A stretch of 64,000 nucleotides of DNA. Source: an uncultured Pelagimonas sp. Its GTDB lineage: Bacteria; Pseudomonadota; Alphaproteobacteria; Rhodobacterales; Rhodobacteraceae. The position numbers were made by a program, and so were the translations under genes. Below the pieces are notes generated by a model, which saw only the letters and a program-made list of their open reading frames with translations, had not been told where the DNA came from and ran no database searches. Location of the stretch: positions 247,564 to 311,563 of the forward strand of contig NZ_CANMKO010000006.1 of assembly GCF_947498515.1 (NCBI RefSeq). Reading direction: 5' to 3'. Shown here in pieces: positions 1-7,955 of the stretch (position 1 is the first letter of the stretch; each line of letters starts with the position of its first letter).

Positions 1-681
1 AGCGGCCGGAACGAGGCTCCGCATCCTGCGGTTCTCAAACGCCTTGATGAAATCGCCAGCACCCAAAAGAACCAGGAAACCACACTGGCGATGCTTGTTG
101 GCATGCGCCAGGCCGATCCAACCCCGATTGTCGCGCCCGAACCAAACGCGCCCGTCGAAGAAGATCAGCCGGTTTTGTCGCTTGGCACCCCGGCCGAGGC
201 CCATCGCCCGCCGCTCTCAAACGCCGATTTCATCCGCGCGCTGCATTTCCCGGAAACCGCTGACGATACCGAAGGTTTCGCCGCCCTGCGCCGCGCTCTC
301 AAAGATCGTCAGGCCGCGCAGCTTATTCAGGCCGCTCAGGATGTGCTCACCTTGATGAGCCAAGACGGCATCTACATGGACGACCTGCGCCCCGATCTGG
401 CCCGGCCCGAAGTCTGGCGCGCCTTTGCCCATGGCAAAAGGGGTCGCGAAGTGGCCGCGCTGGGTGGGGTGCGTGACCGCTCTTCCCTTGCTCTGACCGC
501 TGGCCGCATGAAGCAAGACCCGATTTTCCGCGATGCCGCGCACCATTTCCTGCGTCGTTTTGATCAGAACATCGCCCAGTTCGAACAGCACGCCACCGAT
601 GCAGAAATCCAAGAGCTTGCCGGCACCCGAACTTCGCGTGCGTTTATGTTGTTGGGCCGGGTTGCCGGGACCTTCGACTAA
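1..681 (+). CDS. C-terminal part of a conserved hypothetical protein (5' end outside window)
   Basis: The reading frame is open from base 1, so about 226 residues of a longer protein are seen. An internal ATG at 91 could serve as a start, but the frame continues upstream with protein-like composition, so the gene is best treated as truncated by the window edge. The visible part has a Pro/Glu-rich linker (about residues 35-65 of the fragment) followed by a helical region with Asp/Arg-rich segments. No membrane segment or known motif was recognised. Its stop codon overlaps the stop of the convergent methyltransferase gene. The function is unknown; confidence in coding is good because of codon bias and the tight convergent junction. 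Confidence 0.7.
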   Translation, partial: SGRNEAPHPAVLKRLDEIASTQKNQETTLAMLVGMRQADPTPIVAPEPNAPVEEDQPVLSLGTPAEAHRPPLSNADFIRALHFPETADDTEGFAALRRALKDRQAAQLIQAAQDVLTLMSQDGIYMDDLRPDLARPEVWRAFAHGKRGREVAALGGVRDRSSLALTAGRMKQDPIFRDAAHHFLRRFDQNIAQFEQHATDAEIQELAGTRTSRAFMLLGRVAGTFD

Positions 682-1637
682 CGGCTCTGGTCGATAGACC
701 GCATCCGCATCCCAATATCGATCAAGTGGCTCATATCGGTGCCACAACATCCACCCAACACGGTGATGCTGTCATTGGCCAATTTGAACGCCGACAACTG
801 TTGCGCCAGTTCATTTGGATCACCAGAATCCAGCACCTCGGCATTGTCTAGCTCGGCATGACTACACCGCGACGCGTTGGCAACGATCCCTTTGAGCCGT
901 CGTGGACAGGGCAGATCTCGAAGCACATCGCCAAAATGATCAGGATGGGCACAGTTGACCATAAAGTAGCTGGCGTAACTGCCCGTCTTCTCATCCACCT
1001 CCGCCACTGCATCATAAAGCGAAACCCCACTTGGCAAGTGTCCGTTCGTGTCGACGGTAAAAGAGATGACCACCGGGATGTCCAAAGCCTGCGCGGCACG
1101 CACAATGCCGGTGGCTTCGGCGGGATATGTCAGGGTGTAGGCTGTCACCAAATCCGCATTGGTTTGGCTAAAAGCGACCATTTGCTCGGCGTGAAACTCG
1201 TCTGCCTCGGCTTCGGATAATTGGTTCCCCGGCGCATAGGCATCACCAAACGGCCCGACATTGGCACTTAGCAAGCAGGGCACGTTCCAACGATCGTTGT
1301 TGTTTTCCACCAGATAGGCGTCGCGAATTTCTTCGATCAACGCGACCCCTTCAATGTTCAGGCTGTGCAATTGCTGCGGGCTATAGCCTAGTGGCCCGCC
1401 ACGCCCCCGATGCGCCGCCCATGTCGGGGCTTCAAGTATCGCGCCAAGCCCCAAAGAACTGCTAATCAACAACTGGCGGCTATAAATCTGCCGCAAAACG
1501 CGTTTGCCGTCCTCCGTTTCCAACAAGGGAAAACAAGCAAAGCCCGGAAGGTCAATTCCTTTGGAAAACAGGAGATATGTTTCAATCCCAGTATAGGTCA
1601 GGAAACTACGCGTCTGCGACAAGAGAACATGGGTCAC
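678..1637 (-). CDS. Homocysteine S-methyltransferase family protein
   Basis: This 319-residue TIM-barrel protein resembles the Zn-dependent homocysteine/betaine S-methyltransferase family. The expected thiolate ligands are visible: a Cys in 'VNCAHP' around residue 226 and the Cys pair of 'GGCCGT' near residue 296. The N-terminal 'TYTGIETYLLF' lies where family members have 'DGGxGTxL', so the methyl-donor side is divergent. Translation probably starts at GTG 1637, with a GGAG Shine-Dalgarno sequence about 8 bases upstream. It lies 40 bases downstream of mobB-moeA on the same strand and may be the last gene of that operon. The substrate (methionine salvage, S-methylmethionine or another sulfonium compound) cannot be told from sequence. 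Confidence 0.85.
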   Translation of the reverse strand: MTHVLLSQTRSFLTYTGIETYLLFSKGIDLPGFACFPLLETEDGKRVLRQIYSRQLLISSSLGLGAILEAPTWAAHRGRGGPLGYSPQQLHSLNIEGVALIEEIRDAYLVENNNDRWNVPCLLSANVGPFGDAYAPGNQLSEAEADEFHAEQMVAFSQTNADLVTAYTLTYPAEATGIVRAAQALDIPVVISFTVDTNGHLPSGVSLYDAVAEVDEKTGSYASYFMVNCAHPDHFGDVLRDLPCPRRLKGIVANASRCSHAELDNAEVLDSGDPNELAQQLSAFKLANDSITVLGGCCGTDMSHLIDIGMRMRSIDQSR

Positions 1638-1677
1638 GAGTTACACTCCACCAAAAGGGTCGCTTGGCGATGTCGCC

Positions 1678-3447
1678 TTACAACCCAAAACTACCATAGG
1701 GATAGTACCGCACCAAATCACCCTCTTTGATGTCGCGCCCCTCATCACCAAGCTCAACAAGCCCCTCTGCCCAACTTAGGCCCGACACCCGGCCCGACCC
1801 TTCGGATTTGAAGACCTCGGCGTGCCCATTGCGCATTCGGGCCCGCAGGTATTCGCGTCGTCCCGGTTTCTTGCGTTTGCTGAACGCCGCCGGAAGGTCA
1901 TAATGATCGGGCACGCGCCATCCGCTCCCTGCCAGAACCGAAAGAGACGGGCGCGCAAAGATCAGAGTACAGACAAAGGCCGCAACCGGGTTCCCCGGCA
2001 ATCCAAACACCGGCACGCCGTCCCAAATCCCAAGCGCCAAGGGCCGCCCCGGTTTTAGGGCAATCCGCCATTCCGCCAACGCGCCACTTTCCCGCAACAA
2101 AGCCGAAACATGGTCTTCGTCACCCGCCGAAGCACCACCAGAGGTCAGAATTACATCAACCTGCGCAGCGGCCTCATTCAATTGCGCCTTCAAGGCCTCA
2201 CGACTATCAGCAACGCGGCCCAAATCGACCGCCTCATAGCCAAATCGCGCAATCGCCGCCAAAAGCATCGGGCGATTGGCATCATAAATCTGTCCCGGTT
2301 TGGCCTCTTGCCCCGGTTCGACAAGCTCATCACCGGTCGACAAAACCCCAACCCGCAGCGGCAAATACACGGGTAGTTCGCCAAACCCAATCGCAGCGGC
2401 AAGCGCCAGATCCGCCGGAGTCAACACCCGCCCCTGAGGCAGCGCGACATCGCCCGCCGTCACGTCTTCGCCCGCCTTACGTGTATTTGCCCCCTGTTTG
2501 ACAGGGCCGTTAAACGCGATTTGCGTGTCACTGATCGCACAATCTTCTTCGAGAACAACGGTATCGACACCTTCGGGCAACGCCGCACCGGTCAGCACAC
2601 GAATGGCATGACCGGCGGGCACTATGCCTTGAAACGGCACTCCTGCCGCGGCCCGGCCTTCGATCAAGGGGAAGACCGCTTCGCCTTCGGGGACCCCACC
2701 GGCAAACCCGTACCCATCCACGGCCGTATTTGGCAGCGGCGGGTTGGATCGTTTCGCCACCACATCCGCGGCCAAAACTCGGCCTGCGGCCTGCATAAGC
2801 GGCACGACTTCTTGCCCAACAACAGGTTTCAACCGATCCCGTAGCGCCTCCAACGCCTCATCAACCGGCGTCCAATTCACACCGGGAGGCAGCGCAAAAC
2901 AGTCGTTTTTCAACGGCGGAGGTTTTAAAGCGGATGTCGGTTGCGGCGTATCCTCGATCAATCCAACGGATTGCAAAACAAAATCCGCAATCGCCGCCGT
3001 ATCGTCCAAATCAAACACCGGTCGATCCAAATCCAACGCAATATCCGATGCCACCGCCTTGATCGTCGCATCCTTGGGCGCGATCAGATCGTGACCGGCA
3101 ACCTCACGAAAGGCTTCAATTTTCGGATGGGCCTCACGTTTGTACCCTTCGATCAGCACCAAATCGACGGGTTTGAGCCGCACCAATAGCACTTCCAAGG
3201 GCGGTTCGGCATCACCGCGCAGCTCGGTCATCTGCGCGATCCGTGCGCCCGAGGCCAACATGACTTCATGCGCGCCCGCCGCGCGGTGACGATAGCTGTC
3301 GCGTCCCTCATGATCGACGTCAAAGGCGTGGTGGGCATGTTTGACCGTGCTCACTGAAAACCCGCGTGCTGTGATCTCGGACACCAGCCGTTCCATCAAC
3401 CCGGTTTTTCCGGCGTTCTTCCATCCGGTGACCCCAAACATTCTCAT
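1678..3447 (-). CDS. mobB-moeA: MobB-MoeA fusion: GTP-binding adaptor joined to molybdopterin molybdenumtransferase
   Basis: The 589-residue protein joins two molybdenum cofactor enzymes. Residues 1-165 are MobB: a P-loop 'GWKNAGKT' at 8-15 and the 'KHAHHAFDVD' segment that follows it in MobB. Residues about 185-589 are MoeA, which inserts molybdate into adenylylated molybdopterin: 'NTAVDGYGFA' near 240, 'TSGGASAGDEDH' near 440 and 'GLPGNPVAAF' near 485. A Pro-rich linker (about 170-180) separates them. The ATG start overlaps the mobA stop by 4 bases, so translation is probably coupled. Both halves keep their motifs, so this is a genuine bifunctional fusion and not a frameshift. It should channel cofactor from molybdate insertion (MoeA) to the guanylylation step by MobA and its helper MobB. 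Confidence 0.93.
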   Translation of the reverse strand: MRMFGVTGWKNAGKTGLMERLVSEITARGFSVSTVKHAHHAFDVDHEGRDSYRHRAAGAHEVMLASGARIAQMTELRGDAEPPLEVLLVRLKPVDLVLIEGYKREAHPKIEAFREVAGHDLIAPKDATIKAVASDIALDLDRPVFDLDDTAAIADFVLQSVGLIEDTPQPTSALKPPPLKNDCFALPPGVNWTPVDEALEALRDRLKPVVGQEVVPLMQAAGRVLAADVVAKRSNPPLPNTAVDGYGFAGGVPEGEAVFPLIEGRAAAGVPFQGIVPAGHAIRVLTGAALPEGVDTVVLEEDCAISDTQIAFNGPVKQGANTRKAGEDVTAGDVALPQGRVLTPADLALAAAIGFGELPVYLPLRVGVLSTGDELVEPGQEAKPGQIYDANRPMLLAAIARFGYEAVDLGRVADSREALKAQLNEAAAQVDVILTSGGASAGDEDHVSALLRESGALAEWRIALKPGRPLALGIWDGVPVFGLPGNPVAAFVCTLIFARPSLSVLAGSGWRVPDHYDLPAAFSKRKKPGRREYLRARMRNGHAEVFKSEGSGRVSGLSWAEGLVELGDEGRDIKEGDLVRYYPYGSFGL

Positions 3448-4082
3448 GTCAAAAACCCTTCGGCCACCGCCAAATCTTCCGGCGTGTTGACGTTGAAAAA
3501 TGGATCAAACTTGTGCACCGGAAACAGCGCCTCGCGCCCATCATGTTTGTCGGTCCAAAGCACCACTTTGCGCAGGCCATCGTTTAACGCGGCGCGCAGA
3601 TCATCACGCAGCGCAACGGGCCAAATGCCAAAGGTCGGGTGCCGGTTCACCTTGCGCCCACCACCGGATTTAAGCGCCTCTCCGTCACCACGCGGAGTGG
3701 TGGCCATAACCAACGGGTGCTCTTGCCCATCGGCGGCCAGCAACAATTGCGGCACCAGATCACCGGGGAAAAACGGCGTGTCGGCGGCCACCGTCACAAC
3801 CGTATCGGCCCCGCGCGACGCGGCCCAATCCATCCCGGCCAGAACCCCGGCAAGGGGGCCGGGAAATTCGGCAATGCTATCGGGTACAACCGGCAATCGG
3901 AACCGATCAAACCGCGCCGCATCGCCATTGGCATTCAATGCCAACCCCGCCACCTGTGGCTCGATCCGCTCAATCACCCGATCCAAAAGCGTCTGCCCAC
4001 CCAAGGGCAACAACCCCTTGTCACCACCACCCATCCGGGTCGCCTGACCACCAGCAAGGATCATTCCAACGGGTTGTTTCAT
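3444..4082 (-). CDS. mobA: Molybdenum cofactor guanylyltransferase MobA
   Basis: MobA attaches GMP from GTP to molybdopterin to make the bis-MGD cofactor used by formate dehydrogenase and other DMSO-reductase family enzymes. The 212-residue protein begins with the nucleotidyltransferase signature 'LAGGQATRMGGGDKG' (residues 10-24), with the expected Lys, and has a 'VAADTPFF' metal-binding region near residue 100. The length is normal for the family. It overlaps mobB-moeA by 4 bases downstream and the small membrane protein gene upstream by 4 bases, inside a run of overlapping genes that begins with fdhD. Confidence 0.93.
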   Translation of the reverse strand: MKQPVGMILAGGQATRMGGGDKGLLPLGGQTLLDRVIERIEPQVAGLALNANGDAARFDRFRLPVVPDSIAEFPGPLAGVLAGMDWAASRGADTVVTVAADTPFFPGDLVPQLLLAADGQEHPLVMATTPRGDGEALKSGGGRKVNRHPTFGIWPVALRDDLRAALNDGLRKVVLWTDKHDGREALFPVHKFDPFFNVNTPEDLAVAEGFLT

Positions 4083-4534
4083 TGCGCTTTCCTAAGATAT
4101 TTTGGCCATCTGGGGTTCTGCTTCCAATGCTCAACCAGAAAGTACAACCAGCAAAGGGCACAAAAAAGTCTCAGGGGGACCGACAACTCTGCGAAAGCAA
4201 GAAACAAACTGATCGCCCCAAAACCTATGGCGCAATTGAGAAGCCCCCAAAATCGAAATCTACGGCCCAGATCTAGCACCTTGTTTGATACCCATGGCAG
4301 TGGCGGAAGGCCTCTTAGAATGATGCGACGTTCCAAGCCATCATACATAGATATGTCATAACTATAGCTGCGTTTTTCGCTCAACGTACCAATTTGCTCA
4401 AGATCATAGCGCGGATTGGCCCGCATTTCTTCAATTAGTCTCGCATATAGTTTCTTTTGCTGCCGACCCACACAGAACCAAAAAGAAAAAATGGCCAAAT
4501 TCGTGAGAAGTAGATACACCAGCAAGTGGTTCAT
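4079..4534 (-). CDS. Small membrane protein embedded in the molybdenum cofactor operon
   Basis: This 151-residue protein of unknown function has an N-terminal membrane helix (about residues 5-22) followed by a basic cytoplasmic-type segment. Two further hydrophobic segments lie at about 95-113 and 118-132. The protein ends in a basic tail. Its ATG overlaps the fdhD stop and its stop overlaps mobA, both by 4 bases, so it is co-translated with molybdenum cofactor genes. No family was recognised. Base composition is slightly richer in A+T than its neighbours, which may mean later insertion into the operon. A role in membrane attachment or metal supply would be speculation. Confidence 0.75.
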   Translation of the reverse strand: MNHLLVYLLLTNLAIFSFWFCVGRQQKKLYARLIEEMRANPRYDLEQIGTLSEKRSYSYDISMYDGLERRIILRGLPPLPWVSNKVLDLGRRFRFWGLLNCAIGFGAISLFLAFAELSVPLRLFCALCWLYFLVEHWKQNPRWPKYLRKAQ

Positions 4535-5406
4535 TCCGACGCCTTCCGCCGTGATTTCTTGGCCTCTTCAGGAACGCTATCAGGGTCGATATCGCGGACA
4601 AGGCGTTCCTCTCCGCTTAGACACACAAAGCGTTTGCCGCGCATCCGGCCGATGCAGGTCATGCCGACTTGTCGCGCGATTTCAACGCCCCATGCCGTGA
4701 ACCCAGACCGGGACGCCAGCACCGGAATGCCCATCAGCGCCGCTTTGATCACCATCTCCGAGGTCAGCCGCCCGGTGGTATAAAGCATCTTGTCACCGCC
4801 CAAGACGCCTTCGGACAGCATCCAACCGGCGATCTTATCAACCGCGTTATGGCGCCCGACATCTTCCATATAGACCAAGGGCCGATCGCCCTGACAGAGC
4901 ACCGTGCCATGGATCGCCCCGGCCTCAAGGTACAACGACGGCGTGGTGTTGATCCGCTGCGCCAGCGCATACAGCCACGAGGTTCGAAGCTCGGATGCTG
5001 GTAGCTCAACCTGATCCAACCCCTCCATCATATCGCCAAACACCGTGCCAACCGCGCAACCGCTTGTCCGGGTCTTTTTCTGAAGTTTTTCTTCGTAGGT
5101 CGTTTCGGACGCCGTGCGCACCACAACAACCTCAAGCTCTTCGTCATAATCAACGCCGGTGATGTCCTCGCTATCGCCAAGCATCCCCTGATTGCGCAAA
5201 AACCCCAGCGCCAGATATTCAGGGTAGTCGCCAATCGTCATCGCCGTGACGATCTCTTGCCGGTTTAGGTAAATCGTCAAGGGGCGTTCCTCGACCACCG
5301 ACACATCGACCGGCGCGCCGGTGTGATCCGTGCCCGACACGGCCCGCGTCAAACGCGCAGCGCTAGGATCAGGCGCAATGAGATAATCGTTTTTGGGCAA
5401 TTGCAT
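4531..5406 (-). CDS. fdhD: Formate dehydrogenase accessory sulfurtransferase FdhD
   Basis: FdhD moves sulfur from IscS to the molybdenum cofactor so that formate dehydrogenase becomes active. The 291-residue protein has the typical family end regions, including 'YMEDVGRHNAVDKIAGW' (about 180-196), 'LYTTGRLTSEMV' and 'GIPVLASRSGFT' further on. The mobile-loop cysteine motif, CxxC in E. coli (Cys121/Cys124), is here 'TSGCAVGTV': only Cys117 remains and the second position is Gly. It is the first gene of a minus-strand run fdhD-membrane protein-mobA-mobB-moeA. It is divergent from azlC with 49 bases between, where the promoter should lie. No formate dehydrogenase structural genes are in the window. 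Confidence 0.92.
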   Translation of the reverse strand: MQLPKNDYLIAPDPSAARLTRAVSGTDHTGAPVDVSVVEERPLTIYLNRQEIVTAMTIGDYPEYLALGFLRNQGMLGDSEDITGVDYDEELEVVVVRTASETTYEEKLQKKTRTSGCAVGTVFGDMMEGLDQVELPASELRTSWLYALAQRINTTPSLYLEAGAIHGTVLCQGDRPLVYMEDVGRHNAVDKIAGWMLSEGVLGGDKMLYTTGRLTSEMVIKAALMGIPVLASRSGFTAWGVEIARQVGMTCIGRMRGKRFVCLSGEERLVRDIDPDSVPEEAKKSRRKASE

Positions 5407-5455
5407 ATGGCTTGGGCCTTGGCTACGGCTATGGGTCTAGGGTTGGGGGTAAGTC

Positions 5456-6157
5456 ATGGCGCAGAGCGATGTGATGTCAAGCTATTGGAGGGGCTTTCGC
5501 GACGGATTGCCCTTTGTGGTGGTGATCACCCCCTTTGCCACGCTGTTTGGTGTTTTGGCCACGGAATCGGGGCTTTCGGTCTTTGAAACCGTGGCGTTTT
5601 CGGTGGCTGTGATCGCCGGGTCCGCGCAATTTGCCGCCCTGCAATTGATGAATGAAAACGCGCCTTTGGTGGTGGTTATCGCCTCGGCGCTTATCGTGAA
5701 TTTGCGCATGGCAATGTATTCGGCGGCGCTTGTACCCTATCTCGGGCCACTGCCGCTCTGGAAACGGGCCATTGCCGCCTATTTCATTGTTGACGTGACC
5801 TATGCGGCCTCGGCCATCGACTATGAAAAACACCCCAATGAAACCACGGAACAAAAGCTCGCGTATTTCCTAGGGGTCATGACCCCGGTTTGCCCGCTTT
5901 GGTACATTTTTGCCGCTATCGGGGCTTTGCTTGGCGCGTCGATCCCGTCTGAAAACGGCTTGGACTTTGCCCTCCCGATTGCCTTTATCGCCATGGTTGC
6001 CCCGACGTTGAAAACCAAAGCCCATCAAGGCGCAGCGGCGACGTCTTGCATGCTGGCGTTGGCGCTTGTCTGGGTGCCCTTCAACCTTGGCCTGATCTTT
6101 GCAGCCTTGGGCGGCATGATCGTTGGAGCGGAAATAGAACGCCGGGGGCTGGTATGA
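5456..6157 (+). CDS. azlC: AzlC-type branched-chain amino acid exporter, large subunit
   Basis: This 233-residue polytopic membrane protein matches the AzlC family, which together with AzlD forms a small exporter for branched-chain amino acids or analogues. Visible features are the N-terminal 'RDGLPFVVVITPFATLFG' segment, the 'AGSAQFAAL' motif near 60 and 'VNLRMAMYSAAL' near 85, all typical of the family. About six hydrophobic helices are present. The ATG is preceded by a G-rich Shine-Dalgarno sequence 5 bases upstream. The stop overlaps the azlD start (ATGA), so the two subunits are translationally coupled. The exported substrate cannot be inferred. Confidence 0.9.
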   Translation: MAQSDVMSSYWRGFRDGLPFVVVITPFATLFGVLATESGLSVFETVAFSVAVIAGSAQFAALQLMNENAPLVVVIASALIVNLRMAMYSAALVPYLGPLPLWKRAIAAYFIVDVTYAASAIDYEKHPNETTEQKLAYFLGVMTPVCPLWYIFAAIGALLGASIPSENGLDFALPIAFIAMVAPTLKTKAHQGAAATSCMLALALVWVPFNLGLIFAALGGMIVGAEIERRGLV

Positions 6158-6480
6158 TCGACAAAACAGACCTGTGGATTGTCATCATCGCCTTGGCCAT
6201 CGGCTCTTTTGGCCTGCGGTTTTTGTTTTTGGGGTTGGTGGGTGACCGCGTCATGCCCGATTGGGTCATGCGGCACCTGCGCTATACCGCCGTTGCGGTT
6301 TTGTCGGCCTTGGTGACACCGCTGGTGGTTTGGCCTGCGGCGACCGGCGGGCATACCGATCCTGTCCGCTTGGTTGCGGCACTATCAGCGGTGGTAGTCG
6401 GGTATGTCACCAAAAGCGTTTACGGGGCCCTTGCTATCGGGGCCGCCGTAATGGTTATCGCCGCTTATTGGCCTTCCTGA
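6154..6480 (+). CDS. azlD: AzlD-type exporter small subunit
   Basis: This 108-residue protein has about four hydrophobic helices and is the expected partner of AzlC. I place the start at ATG 6154 because it gives the normal family length and the typical ATGA overlap with azlC; the frame is open further upstream only as a shadow of azlC. The motif 'LRYTAVAVLSALVTPLV' near residues 40-56 corresponds to the AzlD conserved segment. Its 3' end overlaps the 3' end of the convergent lipoprotein gene by 16 bases. Confidence 0.88.
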   Translation: MIDKTDLWIVIIALAIGSFGLRFLFLGLVGDRVMPDWVMRHLRYTAVAVLSALVTPLVVWPAATGGHTDPVRLVAALSAVVVGYVTKSVYGALAIGAAVMVIAAYWPS

Positions 6481-7097
6481 GCGAGCTTGTCTTCAAACTC
6501 ACGAATGGCGACGGCCTTGTCGTCATGGTCCTCTTCGCGCAGGATCCGTTCACTGACGCCGGGGATTTTAGCGAACTGATCCGCAAGATTGTTAGGGAAC
6601 ATCGTGCTCTTGATGCCTTCAAAACCGGGTAATTGGCGAAGGATTTGTGATGTTGACGACGAACACATCGCCGAGGCCACAGAGCCATTCGCCTGAGCGA
6701 GGCGCAGCGCCCTTTGCGCAACATCCGGCGCGACTTCGACGCGCTGAATACGCACGTGATAGGTGTTGCGGGCATGAGCGCGTTCGTAGAAATCTTTGAT
6801 GCGCGGGGTGATCCCATACAGCACATCATTAACCTCTGGCATCGCCTTCAGGCGAACAGATCCCGCCGGATCAAACACCACCCTTTGGCTCGGGGCGTTG
6901 ATCATCAGGCTGGTATGCGCACCCGATCCAGAACTGTTAGAGATCATTGTATAAAGCGTTAGCGCCGGTGGCCCGTCGTGACGGTAAGCCGCCGCCGCCG
7001 CTTGCTCCGGAGAGGCATCAGGATACCCTTTGTCGGTCGCACAGCCAGCCAAAGTCAGAACGGCCAAGCAAATCAATGCCAAGGAACGCAGTCCCAT
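6465..7097 (-). CDS. Lipoprotein with possible permuted papain-like (NlpC/P60-type) fold
   Basis: The 210-residue protein has a lipoprotein signal with lipobox 'LAGC' (Cys19). Residues 57-80 read 'SGAHTSLMI...RVVFDPAGS', and Cys145 sits in 'SAMCSSSTSQIL' at the start of a predicted helix. A His before the Cys in this arrangement is what circularly permuted NlpC/P60 or YiiX-like peptidases show, so a cell-envelope hydrolase is possible. This is inference from two short motifs. It lies convergent to azlD. Upstream on the same strand, 43 bases away, is the small cytochrome oxidase subunit gene. Confidence 0.8.
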   Translation of the reverse strand: MGLRSLALICLAVLTLAGCATDKGYPDASPEQAAAAAYRHDGPPALTLYTMISNSSGSGAHTSLMINAPSQRVVFDPAGSVRLKAMPEVNDVLYGITPRIKDFYERAHARNTYHVRIQRVEVAPDVAQRALRLAQANGSVASAMCSSSTSQILRQLPGFEGIKSTMFPNNLADQFAKIPGVSERILREEDHDDKAVAIREFEDKLAQEGQ

Positions 7098-7140
7098 TAG
7101 CTTCTCCCCGAATGATCAAATCAAGTTATGAAAAGGCGAT

Positions 7141-7275
7141 TTACGCGCCAAAGATCGCAAGAAAAACCACAATCGCAAAGATCGCGATCAGGCTGCGGAT
7201 TGTAAACGTGATGAATCCGTCAAAGGTTTTTTCCTGTACGGAGATATCCATGCTGCCATGCTTGTGTTCGGCCAT
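7141..7275 (-). CDS. aa3-type cytochrome c oxidase subunit IV (bacterial, 44 residues)
   Basis: A 44-residue ORF starts at ATG 7275 and ends at TAA 7141. It encodes a short polar N-terminus 'MAEHKHGSMDISVQEKTF' followed by one membrane helix (about residues 21-43). This is the pattern of the bacterial aa3 oxidase subunit IV family: a one-helix protein with 'MDi..qekTF.GFi' before the helix. The helix ends one residue before the stop. The protein would sit on the edge of the aa3 oxidase complex; the large oxidase subunits are not in this window. The gene lies between two minus-strand genes and follows a 12-bp hairpin. Confidence 0.85.
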   Translation of the reverse strand: MAEHKHGSMDISVQEKTFDGFITFTIRSLIAIFAIVVFLAIFGA

Positions 7276-7328
7276 GAGTGTCTGTCCTGTTCTTCGTGTG
7301 TATTTCTCAGCGTTTCCAGCTGGAGTTA

Positions 7329-7367
7329 GCGCATTTTTGCCCGCCTGTCACGGTTGCAAAAATGCGC
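7329..7367. terminator. 12-bp perfect inverted repeat between two minus-strand genes
   Basis: Arms at 7329-7340 and 7356-7367 pair perfectly over 12 bp around a 15-base loop. Each arm contains a five-base A or T run within the stem. It lies 12 bases past the stop of the 152-residue protein gene (minus strand) and 53 bases before the oxidase subunit IV gene. The likeliest role is a terminator or an mRNA-stabilising hairpin separating the two; no separate T tract follows it on either strand. Confidence 0.6.
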
Positions 7368-7379
7368 AGTTGTCGCGGG

Positions 7380-7838
7380 TTATTTCGCGCCCAACTCGCT
7401 CGCGAGCTTGAAACCAATACGACGCGGCGGGCTGTTTTCTTCTTCGGCGGCCTTGGGCAAAGCCCGCAAAATAACGCTTAGCTGGCTGACATGCTGGATC
7501 AACTGGGTGCGCGCGCCGGTTGGATCGGTGCCGTAAAACGTCACGATATCCGGGTCGAAAAAACCCAACCCTTCGATGCGCAAAACACCCGCGTCTCCCC
7601 CGGCAAAGCCCATGGCGACCTCGTGTTCGTTGTCCAGCTGCTTCTCAAAATTCTGGATATAGAGAATCAGCCGTTCATAGGCCCATTCCGCCGGGCTTTT
7701 CTGTTTAACGGGCGTCTTGGTCACCGCTTCGGGCAGGTCATCGGTGGTGATGGCCTCTCCTTCGGTATGCACATCAATCCGGCGTGGAATAGCGTCTGCT
7801 TCATGCGCCTCGGCTGCGGTGGCAATGGTGTCGTTCAT
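7380..7838 (-). CDS. Conserved hypothetical protein (DUF6173-like)
   Basis: The 152-residue soluble protein has a low-complexity acidic N-terminal third (residues 1-45) and a compact C-terminal domain with 'SPAEWAYERLILYIQNFEKQL' (48-68) and 'EGLGFFDPDIVTFYG' (88-102). I associate this pattern with DUF6173-type proteins seen in Rhodobacterales, from memory only. No catalytic motif is evident. It is monocistronic by layout: 117 bases separate it from the gene upstream, and a hairpin follows the stop. Confidence 0.7.
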   Translation of the reverse strand: MNDTIATAAEAHEADAIPRRIDVHTEGEAITTDDLPEAVTKTPVKQKSPAEWAYERLILYIQNFEKQLDNEHEVAMGFAGGDAGVLRIEGLGFFDPDIVTFYGTDPTGARTQLIQHVSQLSVILRALPKAAEEENSPPRRIGFKLASELGAK

Positions 7839-7955
7839 GGTCTTCCCCTCAGCGCGGTTATGAACCGTCTGGTGTCACTGTTGCACAGTCATGGGTGACA
7901 AAGAATGACGGATTTTGCCAGAGGTGATCAACTTTTTGTTGGGCTGTTTGCGGGC

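Noticed and set aside
1678..3447. Frameshift artefact joining mobB and moeA
   Set aside because: The linker is in frame and protein-like, both domains are complete, and the fusion is known to me from related bacteria.
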